DNA from: Trichoplax sp. H2
Taxonomy: Eukaryota; Placozoa; Uniplacotomia; Trichoplacea
DNA: 64,000 nucleotides
Assembly (NCBI GenBank): GCA_003344405.1
Contig: NOWV01000101.1
Coordinates: forward strand, 186,001 to 250,000
Direction of reading: 5' to 3'
In this document: piece by piece, positions 1-11,982 of the stretch
Layout: every line of letters starts with the position of its first letter
Numbering within the stretch: the first letter of the stretch is position 1
Notes under the pieces: generated by a model
What the model was told of the DNA's origin: nothing
Databases searched by the model: none
What the model saw: only the letters and a program-made list of their open reading frames with translations
Position numbers and translations under genes: made by a program

Positions 1-3000
1 GGTTGGTCGTCTACCGGGGTCTTAGATAGCCACGCTCAATCCCGTGATATCCATATCTCCAATTTTTCTCTGACCTTTCATGGAGCGGAATTATTGACTG
101 ATACAAAATTAGAACTTAATTATGGTAGAAGATATGGGTTAGTTGGCTTAAATGGTTGCGGTAAGTAATTTCTATCATTTTTGTTAATGGATTAAGTACT
201 TGAATGGTGTTGCCGGGAATGATAATCGAAAGTTTAAAAATCCATCTTTCAATTTTCACTATCGCCTTCACGACTTCATTCAATACGTAGTGGGACTACA
301 TACTGCACATACCATGATACCGTATACAGTACTGGAGCCGGAGGCCATACGGGAGTCAACTCCCTGCATAGCTGAATAGTCCACACTACTAGTGTACTAC
401 TGTACTGTACAGTACAGTAGAAGCACACAACAGCATGAAGCGATTTTTCATTGATTCGATCACGACATTGTCACACCACTGTGAATAATGGACGGTACGT
501 ACGCGTACACGTGATCGTAATCGTACCGACAGTATGAAATAGTCTGCATGAATCGAGTTAGATGGCCTTTCACTATAGTCTATGAATACTGCCATCGCTT
601 TTTTGCATCAAAGTAGAATATCGACTGTTATTCAAAAAGTCTCATTCACTTTGACGTGATATTGCAATACTGTACTACTCTGCTGCAATATACTGTAGAC
701 AATATTGAAAATGAGGTTAGGATAACTTAAGGTCGTGTTTAGATATTAACCCTTTCGTGTGTGTTACTGTCAGCCATTTTTAATAGTCCGTTCTGTACTG
801 CATGTACTGTACGAGTACCGTCATCAGTCAGCGCATTTAGCAATGACTAACGATAAATTCAATTGCGGTTTTGTAATAACGTTTCAGTGTTGAAATCAAG
901 TAAGAATCCATCGTTAAGCGTGACAGGTTTGATAGGGTATGATACTTTGAATGGTTGATAGAACAAAGATACGATAATGTACTTGTAAAGTTTATACTGT
1001 AGTTACATCCTGTACTGTACTGTACAGTACAGTAAATGCAACTGGTGTAGATTGTACCGGAGACTAGAGCTACTGTGCTGCCTGATGGCTACAAACTTAG
1101 TGATTTGATATCACATGAAGCTCTGAATTTGACAAAGTTGACGTACTATTATTCCCTGTGCAAGCTATAAATTGATTATCCATTATTGACAGTTGACTAT
1201 TCGTTGTCCTTTAGCAATGGATTGAACAATTTATGTATGATACCTACGAATGTATGTTATAGTATACAGTAGGTAGAGTTAGCAATATTGCAATGCTAGA
1301 ATATCTCCATCTCCACGCATCATATAGAATGATTATAATATTGAAACACACTTTTATAGGTAAATCAACACTATTAGAATGTCTAACATATCGAGATATT
1401 CCAATACCGGATCATATTGATATCTATCACTTATCGGAAGAGATGGGTAAAAGCCAGAAAACCGCTATTGAAGCTGTTATGGAAGTTGACGAGGAGAGGA
1501 TTAGGCTTGAACAAGAGGCAGAAAGATTAACTGCTGAACTACAAAAGGGAAATGACAGTGCTCATGATCGCATAACCGAAATTTATGAACGTTTAGATGA
1601 ATTAGATGCTGATAAGGCTGAGGTAAAAGATTACGTAAATTATTTTATGCCATACTAACTCAACACATATCTCCTGAGCATTCATATCTATGTAATAAAT
1701 GAATGCAAATTGTATTCAATCTACAGTTAATGCCATAGTGTACTATTATATTTTACTGCAAAAATAGAAAATTTTTTTATCTGCACATTCGATCCTCGCC
1801 ATGGAAAATTTCTATACGTATTTTTGTTAAGAGTATAATATACTACCTAATTGACATTATTCGAAATTGTTGCGAAGGTTAGCAAAGTATATATCCTTCG
1901 ACAATGTGGTAACCTTTTACGTTATACCACAGTATTTGAATAGATGCGATAATATTATTGCGTATTGATTCATTGCTAATAAATATTGTAGGTGAGAGCC
2001 TCAAGAATACTACATGGGTTAGGATTTACGAGCGATATGATGAAAACCAAGACTGAAGATTTCTCCGGCGGTTGGAGGATGAGAATTTCACTCGCCCGAG
2101 TTTTATTTGTCAGCCCAATGCTTATGCTATTAGATGAACCTACTAATCATTTAGATTTGGAAGCATGTGTATGGTTGGAAGAAGAACTAAAGAAGTATAG
2201 CAACTTCTGCTTTCTTTAAACTAATTCTGTCTTACTTTACTGTGACGAGTTGTCTTGTTTGTATTCAGGTATAAACGAATTCTAGTGATTATTTCACATT
2301 CTCAAGATTTTCTTAATGGAGTATGCACAAACATTATTCACATGCATGAAAATCAATTGATTAGTTACTCGGTAATTATCCATTATATAAGCGCGTAAAG
2401 ATATTTCACAAATTTTTTGAACCCAATTTTCTATCAAAATGCTACAGTAAATTATAGTAAGCTTTTCATAAAATATATTATATTTATAGGGAAATTACGA
2501 TACCTATGTGCGTACCAGAGCTGAATTAGAAGAAAATCAAATGAAACGATATAACTGGGAACAAGATCAAATAGCTCATATGAAGGTTTGATATTACTGT
2601 CTAAAGCAATTTCTCCTACTATCAGGAAATCGGCTGTCTTAGAAGCTGAAAATTAAATTGAATTGGGTGTTTTTTATGTCCTTTTAAGGATTATATAGCT
2701 CGATTTGGCCACGGTAGTGCTAAACTTGCTAGGCAAGCTCAGAGTAAAGAAAAAGTTTTAGCGAAAATGGTAGCTGGTGGGTTAACAGAAAAAGTTATTC
2801 AAGATAAGGTAATCCCTTCACTTTAACTAGTATTCAGAATTAGATATTTACTGTTAGCTGTTACTTAATCTTTCCGACATGCATATATAGTAGAGTAAAT
2901 GCTTTTATTTTTATTAACTATTGTGCCTTCGTTTTTAATCAATTTTAAACATCAACTTTTATTCGTAGTTACTTTCATTCTACTTTCCTGAATGTGGCAA

Positions 3001-4308
3001 ACTTGCTCCACCTGTGCTTATGGTTCAACAAGTTTCATTTCGATATTCCGATGGAAAGGTAAATCCCCGAATTATATCATGTCATAAATTGACTGTTGTC
3101 ATATAAGACAATGTACTGTGTTTGGATTTAATGACTTAACTTTAATGTTCCATATTCGCTCAATTAAGCCCTACATTTATAAAGATCTGGAATTTGGGCT
3201 AGACCTGGAATCTCGAGTAGCTTTGGTTGGCCCGAATGGTGCTGGTAAATCTACCTTACTGAAACTGTTAGATGGAGAGGTAACGCTCTATTGGTATAAA
3301 ATCAAATCAATTTCTTATCCGATTCCAGTTTTATTGAAAGATTGTGATAGTTAAGCGAAACAAAGTCTTGATACTATGTTTACTATCTTGACCAGTTATC
3401 ACCAACAGAAGGCTTAATTAGGAAACATGGCCATTTGCGAATTGGTAGATATCACCAAGTAAGATCTCTTGAAGCGGTTAACCGTTTCATTATCCCTTAT
3501 TGATATTAACTAATAAGTGAAAAAATCTTAAATATGGTGTTATTGTGTAAATCGTAGATTTTTTTGTGGGTCATCTATGTCTTATTTGTAATAAATTACT
3601 AGTAGGTACAGTAGTACTGCTAATGCGTGATGTTGCGGCAAGCGATACTAAGAGAATAACCTTGTACCATTTTGTAGCATTTAAAAGACCATTTGGATCT
3701 AGACTTATCAGCAGTTAAATTTTTAATGAAATGCTTCCCTGAAATCAAGGAAGTAGAAGAAATGCGAAGAGCTCTTGGACGATACGGTTTAACTGGGAAA
3801 CAACAGGTATAGTAGATTAGTGCTTACATGCATCAAGCGTAATAAATGGTATCGTGCGGTTTTAAGTCTATTGAATCATTTGCACCTGTACTTTACAGAT
3901 GTGTCCGATAAAAAATCTTTCAGATGGCCAGCGCTGTCGCATTATATTTGCTTGGCTTTCATGGAGTAGACCACATATGTTATTACTAGATGAACCTACT
4001 AATCACTTAGATTTAGAAACAATTGATGCCCTGGCAGCTGCTATTAATGATTTCGAAGGAGGGTTGGTACTAGTGAGTCACGATTTCCGATTGATAAATC
4101 AGGTAGATTATATTATTTTAATCAGAATTTATCAAATAATTATTTAGGTATTTATTTGTCATGTACATGTCTATTAAAACTTTAATGCTTTTATTTACGT
4201 TTTTAGACCGCGAAAGAGATATGGGTTTGTAAAAATGAAACCGTAACAGTTTGGAAAGATGACATTCAATCGTACAAAGCACAGTTGCGATCCTCAATTG
4301 ATCTATAA
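1..4308 (+). CDS. ABCF2: ABCF2-like ATP-binding cassette protein (5' partial, 12 exons)
   Basis: Soluble twin-ATPase of the ABCF family. It has no membrane segments; family members (yeast Arb1, human ABCF2) act in ribosome biogenesis and translation. Exons: 1-160, 1360-1622, 1992-2194, 2269-2371, 2490-2585, 2689-2808, 2969-3058, 3169-3279, 3396-3458, 3678-3806, 3899-4102, 4207-4308 (TAA). All junctions are GT-AG and in phase, giving 547 residues; roughly 75 N-terminal residues lie before the window if the length matches human. First cassette: Walker A GLNGCGKSTLL (split by intron 1), signature FSGGWRMR, Walker [15 protein letters not shown]-loop SHSQDF. Linker contains the ABCF2-typical [15 protein letters not shown]. 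Second cassette: [11 protein letters not shown], signature [29 protein letters not shown]. All catalytic motifs are intact, so it appears functional. Assignment to ABCF2 rather than ABCF1 or ABCF3 rests on continuous similarity to remembered ABCF2 sequence. Confidence 0.95.
397..420. repeat. 24-bp perfect palindrome of TACTG/CAGTA pentamers
   Basis: The half-site CTACTGTACTGT is followed directly by its reverse complement. The palindrome has no spacer and ends where the flanking A bases stop pairing. It lies in ABCF2 intron 1. Confidence 0.9.
1013..1034. repeat. 22-bp perfect palindrome of TACTG/CAGTA pentamers
   Basis: The half-site TACTGTACTGT is followed directly by its reverse complement. 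It is the same word family as the palindrome at 397-420 and lies in the same intron. Confidence 0.9.
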
Positions 4309-6614
4309 TACTATTTTACCCTCTAAGATATTCTGTACCGATAACAATACATAACTATATCTAAATTTTAGGTTTAAGAGGTGATATCCAGTCCGTTCGT
4401 AAATATTGTACTATCCAATTTTCGGATACCTCGAACTTCGATTATCCACTATTCCAATATTAATAAATTACGATATTTTCAGAAAAGCTAACATATTAAA
4501 TCACAAGATAGCCCTTGTATCATCGTAAATCTTAGAAAAGAAATAACAATCCTATCATGGATTAATATTTAATTTTCTTTTGTAAACATTTATTAATCAT
4601 TGCTTATTGACATATTTGTTTCTACACCTCAGTAATTTGTTTTAATATTGTCTCTGGATATTTGCTCAAAAGTAGCTATTTATATCAATAAATTTCTTGT
4701 CTTTTTTAAGTTCTTGTAGAGAGTTTGATTTAATGAAAGGCATATAAATATGGTTACTGACTTCGATTGTCACCATAGAACGATAGTAAGAGATCCACTT
4801 ATAACACTACATTCGAGTAAAATACGTATAGTTACTATAATTTTTACTACTCTCGGTTTAGGTCTCGCGTAAATCATACCTACACACGTATATTAAGAAA
4901 GCTTTAATACCACTGTAAGGATATTTTAACTTTTATTACTGCAGAACCGAAATTGTAGAATTTAAAGTTTTATTTTAACCGTATCGCACTTATCAGCGAC
5001 GTACTTACGTCCATATAGACTAAATCTGGTATTTCATCCTCTACCCTCTTTTATTAATCGTTTAGATAATTATTAAACTCATGTAGTCGAGTACGTACAA
5101 ATCCAGCCTTGACTACTGTAAGATTACATAATCAAATTATTATGTGCGTATATAATAAAATAATAGCTATAATTATAAATTATTAATAAAATTCCGTACG
5201 AAAATAAAAAAGGAAGTGATAAGATGTATATGTATATGACCGTTTTCGAGTGAGTGACGTTATTAAACTACTATTGTCCGGTCGATCACAATAGTTAGTG
5301 AAAAATGATTGCAGTTTTGTCCTTCCACAGAGCGAAAAAATGAAGTTTTTATTTACTTTTTACTGTATTAATTAAGAAGCTATGCTAAAGAAAACTACAT
5401 TTAAAATAAATTTGATTAATAGCGGAATTGTCAATTACGTATTGTTACAGATCATAATTGTAACAGTAATGTACCTTATATTGCATCGACTATTCTAGAT
5501 CGATTGTAATATTTCATCAAATTTTTAACAACTTGATGTTAAAAATGGACGCTAAAGAAGCATAATAAGTGTTTTTTTATTCTATTAAATTTTCGCAATA
5601 GTACAGTATCCCTATGAACTTGCAGTTAAACATAAAACGAGAAAGTACCTGATTGCTGAAGCTAATTGCTAAATCCTTGGAGCGCAGATTATTTGAAAAT
5701 GCTCACCTTTTCAGTCGGTGTAACCCTCAACTGCAAATTAAGATCAACAGTCCACTACTTACCAATTGTAAAATCAAAGCTAGCTATTTAAAATTTTTGC
5801 TACAATTGTATTACTGTGACTTGAATGAGGACAACATTTTCGTTAAAGATGTTGTCGCAAAGCAATGCAAGAAAAACCCTACAAAACGATGCATCATAGA
5901 ATCTTTATTTGTTTCGGTGTAAACTGCTATGTTATAAATATTCCTTATCAAGCATGATGAAAGAAGTCTTATATCAAATCGTTTGATTAGCACAAGAGTC
6001 TTTTTAAGATTTTTGTAATATACTTTGTGATAATAGTATGAATTCTATTAATAGAGATAAACAATATTAGGGTATTAGGTCTCGGTAAAGAAACTAACCA
6101 TATAGTAACAAAAATATGTAGTATTATTCGATAAGAAATGAAATTAGTCCTAGAAATTAACTAAACAGTAAATCGTAAGTCTATGGCGTATACGTACAAG
6201 TATACGAGTAATAAGTACAGTTTATGCATATCTACTGATTATCCTACTATAGTAATTGGGTACTAAATATGGCCAACTTCATGTATAATACATAGCCCAT
6301 GAGTAGATATGGTTAGTTCATTTAATTGATATAGCTAAATCTTCCATCATTGTAACCATCATACGTATATAATAATCACACTGATATAAAAGTATCGAGT
6401 TCGCACTTCATACATTATAAAGACAATTTGGATAGTTTTCGAGTTAGCCGACTATTAACCGCAGGGCTCGAGTAAACTGCATATATAATATTGAGATTAT
6501 CAAAATTATATATCGTATATAACACGATAACGTTATACAAGATATTATCTTATTCTATATATTCTTATATATATATATCATTCACGTAGACGCATATGCG
6601 CAGGCTTGATAGTG
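4309..6614. other. intergenic region between convergent ABCF2 and GT31 genes
   Basis: AT-rich sequence holding the 3' untranslated regions of two convergent genes. AATAAA hexamers at 4462-4467 and 4687-4692 could serve ABCF2. An open stretch around 5653-5922 on the plus strand (about 89 codons) has no ATG start, no recognisable motif and no flanking splice pattern that I trust. Nothing else stands out. Confidence 0.6.
4462..4467 (+). promoter_or_regulatory. candidate polyadenylation signal AATAAA for ABCF2
   Basis: The canonical hexamer lies about 150 bases after the ABCF2 stop codon. A second copy at 4687-4692 is an alternative. The call rests on position and hexamer only. Confidence 0.35.
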
Positions 6615-7859
6615 TCATGTCAGAGGTTGGGCTTCGAAGCTTAATTTTTTATCACTTAAGGAAGATCTTCTTCTAAACTCACCCCAAGCAAGATCCATCA
6701 TTATTTGTAATTTGGATAATTTAAGTACATTATGCTCAGCAATAATCATGTTTATGAATGGTACAGTATAATTATAGTCACGCCTATCAGGATAAAATAC
6801 GTGGAATCGATGATTGTATACTGGTTTAACCTTGACTTTTTCCGCTAATATGCCAAGATATGCATCATCCACCATTTTTAACAGTTTGACCGAAGGTTGT
6901 ACAGATAGCATTTTAGTTACAACATCTGCAGACATAATATAAGCGAATCCAGAGCAAAAAGGTGGGAAGAAGCGCTTGCCATAATCTGAATAGGGCACGT
7001 AATATTTATGACCTTTTTTCCGTACAACTAATAACTGACCAAGTTGCTTGTTCACGCGACCGACCCAAAAATTGGTACTGTTACCCAATAACTGATAGCC
7101 AACATATTCCATTAAACGAGGTGCATTCAAGAATATATCGTCGTCTCCTTTAAATAAATAAAATGGTTTACAATAATGTTGAGCCCATTTCATTGCAAAG
7201 ACAGTTTTGAGTGTTAAATTGGCGTAATTATCGGTAAAGGTACCCATAACTAAATCTTGGTAGTAACTAGCTTCTTTTTCAACTGCTTGTTGAATCTTTG
7301 TAACATTACTACGTCCAATAACAAAAACCAATCGCCAAGCGCTAGTTGTCCCAATTAAATTGTTAATTGCTGTATTATTGCCCCAAGTCATGCGAATATT
7401 TTTACGCCGTTGATGATTCGTTGGCCTTGAATTAATCACTAGAACGAGTAAATGACGGCGATCGCATGGTTTGCAGGAGTGTTGTTCGTCCAAGTAATCG
7501 ATAGGAGGTTTGGGTGGAATAATTTCGTCCAAGTTGTACGTTACCGTAGTATCTACGCAAAAAGCGGTTAATTGTTGGATTCGAACACTATTACTAGAGC
7601 GTGATGTCAGCGTCGATATATTTTTTCGTGGACTAGCTGGAGCACTTTTTTGCTGGATTGAGCAACAATTTAACTTATTATTATTATTGATTTGTTTCTC
7701 AGTCGTAATTACCCGAACAGGTGCTGACATTGTCTGGACGTTGTATAGAAAAAAGACTACGTTGAGAATAAAAAAACCAAAAAGTAATTTAGCTGAACGC
7801 TTAGGGTTACTTGAAAAACCGTTAATCATGCTGTTAAATCGTCTGTAACAGTTGTACAT
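6615..7859 (-). CDS. beta-1,3-glycosyltransferase, GT31 (beta-1,3-galactosyltransferase-like)
   Basis: Type II Golgi glycosyltransferase expected to transfer galactose or N-acetylglucosamine from a UDP-sugar in beta-1,3 linkage. It is one uninterrupted 414-residue frame, near the family's usual length. Seen in order: short cytosolic N-terminus; signal-anchor helix at about residues 24-41; Ser/Thr/Asn-rich stem to about 130; RRKNIRMTWG (151-160); VFVIG (178-182); FKGDDD (236-241), the DxD-type metal/UDP site; FFPPFCSGFAYIMS (297-310); DDAYLG (331-336), the family's EDVYVG position; HVFYP (353-357). Potential N-glycosylation sites include N80, N185, N214, N260 and N363. The first ATG was chosen because it precedes the anchor; Met11 is also possible. 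The gene is intronless between intron-rich neighbours, which is common for GT31 but also fits an old retrocopy. Donor and acceptor specificity cannot be read from sequence. Confidence 0.93.
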   Translation of the reverse strand: MYNCYRRFNSMINGFSSNPKRSAKLLFGFFILNVVFFLYNVQTMSAPVRVITTEKQINNNNKLNCCSIQQKSAPASPRKNISTLTSRSSNSVRIQQLTAFCVDTTVTYNLDEIIPPKPPIDYLDEQHSCKPCDRRHLLVLVINSRPTNHQRRKNIRMTWGNNTAINNLIGTTSAWRLVFVIGRSNVTKIQQAVEKEASYYQDLVMGTFTDNYANLTLKTVFAMKWAQHYCKPFYLFKGDDDIFLNAPRLMEYVGYQLLGNSTNFWVGRVNKQLGQLLVVRKKGHKYYVPYSDYGKRFFPPFCSGFAYIMSADVVTKMLSVQPSVKLLKMVDDAYLGILAEKVKVKPVYNHRFHVFYPDRRDYNYTVPFINMIIAEHNVLKLSKLQIMMDLAWGEFRRRSSLSDKKLSFEAQPLT

Positions 7860-8089
7860 ATCGCTCGACTTAATCAGATGATGTTTTTCACTTTAACAAT
7901 GAATCCGGTATTCTTGTTATTAATTGTTCCAATAGTTAGTGATGTTTCCAACTGTACTATGTCCCTATGTAAAGGAAAGTGGCAAGTTAATTTAAAGTTA
8001 TTTACAGTTAAGCAAGCCTAGGCCAGAAGTGTATTATAGTACAGTCTTGAGTTCGTGATTACAAGTGAATTTGCAGTACTGTACTTCAA

Positions 8090-8316
8090 AAAGTAATTCG
8101 TTCTGCTCTGTTTGCTATGCAGCTTTACAGTACAAACCTCATTCATTTATAGCGCTACATTGAAAGAGTAGAAAAAGGCAATTCGTTCTATTTTTGCTAT
8201 GTAGCTTTACAGTATAAACCTCATTCATTTATAGCGCTACATTGAAACAGTAGAAAAAAGCAATTCGTTCTATTTTTGCTATATAGCTTTACAGTATAAA
8301 CCTCATTCATTTATAC
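8090..8316. repeat. tandem repeat, about 83-bp unit, about 2.7 copies
   Basis: The word AATTCGTTCT recurs at 8095, 8180 and 8262, each time followed by a TTGCTAT...AGCTTTACAGTA block, CCTCATTCATTTATA and, in the first two copies, GCGCTACATTGAAA. Copies differ by a few substitutions and a 3-base indel. It lies upstream of the minus-strand GT31 gene. Confidence 0.9.
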
Positions 8317-9699
8317 TCGTATGCTAAGTTTATTTAATCACGTACGGGAATTTTAAAAAATTGCTTAGTTGGATATGTCAGTTCGGTCATTTCTAGCTAA
8401 TGGCTGTCTAAAATATCTAAATTCAGTCGACTATTAGACATACGACTGTAAAGTATCCTATTTTGCTAGACATCGATTGCTACACCGCATTAACCTGCAT
8501 TAAGGATTAATTAGATTGGGATATTGCACTGTACTACGAGTCTAGGATACCACTAGTACAAACAAGCGTCGCTAGTAGTTAATTAAAGTATTGAAAACTC
8601 TAAAATTCGAACTCATTACCCTAATTCACTCCCAATATGGTCATTAATACATTACTTGATATGTGTGCTGTCCAATGTAAACGCTACCAACTATTTAGTG
8701 TCGAACAGAAGCATGAGTCAAAAAGTGAAGAGGTTTAACGCTCAAAGTCACTACGCTAGTGGGCTTCATTAATTGTTGTCTATAACCATTGTGTTGGCCA
8801 CAATTTACAGTATATAGTCAGTCAATATACAGATAAAGTAAACTATTTTTATAGCCGTTAACCAAAGTAGAAATAGAGTTTTATCTAGTAGAAGGCATTA
8901 TCCGTAATCGATTTCTAGTAAATTCAACTAACATTAAATTATTCAAGGTGCGTAGACACTGCAGGGTGTCTACCTTTTAGATAGCTTTGTCCGGCAAAAC
9001 GCATAACTCATGAAAGCCATTAACCATGTATAGAATTCGAGTATTGCAACTCAAAGCCCCTTTCCTGCATCGTTTCATAACGATTGAAAAGGAAATTTTC
9101 AGCATATCCAATAGCAGTATCAATCAAGTAAGCTAAGCGTACTTTGATCTTCAATATATAGGAAGACTAGAGTAGTGAACAAGTGAGTTCGATTGACTGT
9201 TAACGATGTAGTCTACATCCTATTGATGGTCATCACGTACAGTAATAATAATTTTAGCTTCGTAAGCACGTGTTATCTACTAGTCGTAGTGCTTCAATTT
9301 AAATCTACCACTGCTATAGCCAGTACAAGCACCTTTCCTTTACCTTGATTTATGTTTTGAATAGGTAATTGAGAATGGTATCAAAAAAATGTCATCCAAA
9401 TTCAACAATTGTATCAACCGATTCAGTTAATTATTATTATCCCACTATCAATGATTGCCACTGAAACTGGATACTAAGCATTTGCAACAATCTACTCAAC
9501 ATTAAAAGATTCATTTCAAGTAAGGATACTACCAATCGAATCCATACTCTTGCTACAATAAATTTCTGACCTCCTATTGATTCATCAGCTCTTTGGTCAA
9601 TTTCTTAGATGGATCTTAAGACTGCACTTTCTGCTAGCCATTTTCTTTTTTATTCATCGACATTCGATGATAGCCCAACCTAAGTCCCAGTCAGGATTG
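8317..9699. other. intergenic, no gene seen
   Basis: No convincing coding signal on either strand. One small hairpin, GTAGACAC (8952-8959) pairing with GTGTCTAC (8966-8973) across a 6-base loop, is the only structured element noticed. Confidence 0.5.
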
Positions 9700-10080
9700 T
9701 TTTCAATTTATATACTGTACTATACTGTATACTCGTATGCTTTACTGTCGACTGTATTGTACTGTACTGTATATCCAGTGTAATTAATACTACTATAGCA
9801 TCAACCAATGACGCAACGATCCGTTGAATGGCGATGGAGAGGAAAGTACTGAAGTAAACTTGCGCTTGCGTACAGAGAATTTCATCTGCAAATGAGGCCA
9901 GTGGCGGACTACAGTACTGTACTGTACGATACAGCATGATACTGTATCGCTAATTGGTGGTACAAACCCATAGGTTACATTATGTTTGCAATGCCATGTT
10001 TGCGCATAGGTATTATCAGCAAATGGTGTTTCAAATCAGGCTGCAGTGTACACAGTACTGTACACTGTACACTGTACTCG
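9700..10080. repeat. TACTG/CAGTA-rich segment with imperfect palindromes
   Basis: Clusters of ACTGTACTGTA and its complement occur near 9715-9780, 9911-9927 and 10045-10078. A perfect 8-bp stem CGATACAG (9927-9934) pairs with CTGTATCG (9942-9949). Short open frames here follow the simple repeat in several phases and are not taken as genes. Confidence 0.75.
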
Positions 10081-10199
10081 CAGCAGCTTTTCTAGTACTA
10101 CAATCCACCTCGAAGCATCAAGTGTTGACTAATGCTTGTACAGTACAACCACCACTATGGACTACTTGAAATTACTGGTAGTTCATGATACAGTTCTAA

Positions 10200-11760
10200 C
10201 GAAGAGCTTTCTTTTTCATCTCATGATTAAGGAGATGAAAAAAAAGTCTACGGCAAAAATTGAGACCATTTGCAAGCTATACTGTAATACCATGGTACCA
10301 TACTACCGTATTGTAGAGGTTTCTTTTTTATCTGGTTATTACGGATAGGATCAGTAGTCTGCGCTAAAAATTGAGACCATTTCCAAGCTGGAATACCATG
10401 GTACCATACTACCGCACAGGTTTCGTTTTTATCTCGTCATTACGGATAAGATCAGTAGCCTGCGGCCAAAATTGGGACTATTTGCAAGCTGGAACACCAT
10501 GGTACCTCGTAATTGCGGATAGAATGTAGTCTGCGGCAAATATTTGGACCATTTGCAAACTGTAATACCATGCTACCATAGAGGTTTCTTTTTTATCACG
10601 TTATTACGGATAGGATCAGTAGTCTGCGCTAAAAATTGGGACCATTTCCAAGCTGGAATACCATGATACCATACTACCGCACAGGTTTCGTTTTTATCTC
10701 GTCATTACAGATAGGATCAGTAGTCTGCGGCCAAAATTGGGACCATTTGCTAGCTGGAATACTATGGTACCTCGTAATTGCGGATAGAATGTAGTTTGCG
10801 GCAACCATTTGCTAACTGTAATACCATGGTACCATAGCACCATACTACCGTAGAAGTTTCTTTTTTATATCGTCGTTACGGATAGGATCAGTAATCTGCA
10901 GTAAAAATTGGGACCATTTGCCATCTATAATACCATGGTACCATACTACCGTAGAGGTTTCTTTTTCAGCTCCTAATTAAGGATATGATGTACTGTAGTC
11001 TGCGGCAAAAATTGGGACCATTTGCAAGCTGGAACACCATGGTACCTCGTAATTGCGGATAGAATGTAGTCTGCGGCAACCATTTGCAAACTGTAATACC
11101 ATGGTACCATAGTACCATACTACCATAGAGGTTTCTTTTTTATCTCGTCATTACGGATAGGATCAGTAGACTGCGGCAAAAATTGGGACCATTTGCAATC
11201 TATAATACCATGGTACCATACTACCGTAGAGGTTTCTTTTTCATCTCCTAATTAAGGATATGACGTACTGTAGTCTTCGGCAAAAATTTGGACCATTTAC
11301 AATCTATAGTACCACAGTACTATGCTACCGTAAAAGTTTCTTTATCTCATAACTACGGACATGATCAGTAGTCTACGGCAAAAAATTGGTACCGTCTGCA
11401 ATGCCGCAGTAGTACATAGACTGCTTGAAATTACTAGTAGTCTATGAGACTTCTATAAAGGTTTCTCTTTATCTCGTAACTACTGACATGATGTAGTCTA
11501 GAGCAAAAAAATTTCCACCATTTGCAAACTGTAGCATCACAGTACTATACTACCGTAGAAATTTCTTTTTTATCTCGTACCTACGGACGTGTGCAGTCTG
11601 CGGCAAAAAAAATCGACCATATTACCCGGAATTACCAAAGACTGCTTGAAACTACTAGTAGTCCATGAAACTATCCTAGAGGTTTCTCTTTATCTCGTCA
11701 CTACTGACATGATGTAGTCTAGGGCAAAAAAATTTATCATTTGCAATCTGTAGTCCTGTA
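10200..11760. repeat. satellite array, about 16 diverged monomers (about 105 bp) with higher-order structure
   Basis: Monomers share ACCATTTGCAAGCTGTAATA, CCATGGTACC, a GTTTC(T/G)TTTTTATC block, ACGGATAGGATCAGTAGTCTGCGG and a short A-run. The ACCATTTGC-like word starts at about 10265, 10376, 10477, 10548, 10641, 10742, 10804, 10913, 11017, 11079, 11188, 11292, 11391, 11517, 11616 and 11736. Spacings repeat as roughly 100-110, 100-105, then a short 62-71, so monomers 2-10 form a three-monomer unit of about 270 bp. The last five monomers are more diverged. The core contains the palindrome ATGGTACCAT. There is no coding capacity. Confidence 0.93.
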
Positions 11761-11982
11761 CCTGTGAGACTGTGACATAGAATAATGAATGTTGATATCA
11801 AGATCTCGTCGCTCACAGATAGTCATAGTGTAGGCCTGCAGTAATCCTATATACAAGTCTATTTTTTAACTGCGGTATAACTATATCATTTAAATATACT
11901 AAACTCGACAGTATATTTTCGCTATCATTATTATTTAATAATACAGCACAATAATAACAAGTATAGAATGTAGAATGAGTGA

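Larger units (their letters stand above)
161..1359 (+). other. ABCF2 intron 1 (1.2 kb) with palindromic pentamer repeats
   Basis: The intron begins GTAAGT and ends TTTTATAG, and separates the G and K codons of the first Walker A motif. It is the longest intron of this gene. It is rich in TACTG/CAGTA words, including two perfect palindromes annotated separately. No coding segment was seen inside it. Confidence 0.8.

Noticed and set aside
5653-5922. 89-codon plus-strand open stretch
   Set aside because: No ATG start, no domain and no supported splice sites. AT-rich intergenic sequence can give this length by chance.
7510-7848. 112-codon open frame on the plus strand
   Set aside because: Antisense to the N-terminal part of the GT31 gene, whose motifs are unambiguous.
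9680-10348. Several overlapping 68-85-codon frames on both strands
   Set aside because: They are open because the TACTG/CAGTA pentamer repeat happens to lack stops in some phases, and they extend into the satellite.
10200-11760. CRISPR-like regular repeats
   Set aside because: The whole unit repeats, with no constant short repeat separating unique spacers. This is a satellite in a eukaryotic genome.
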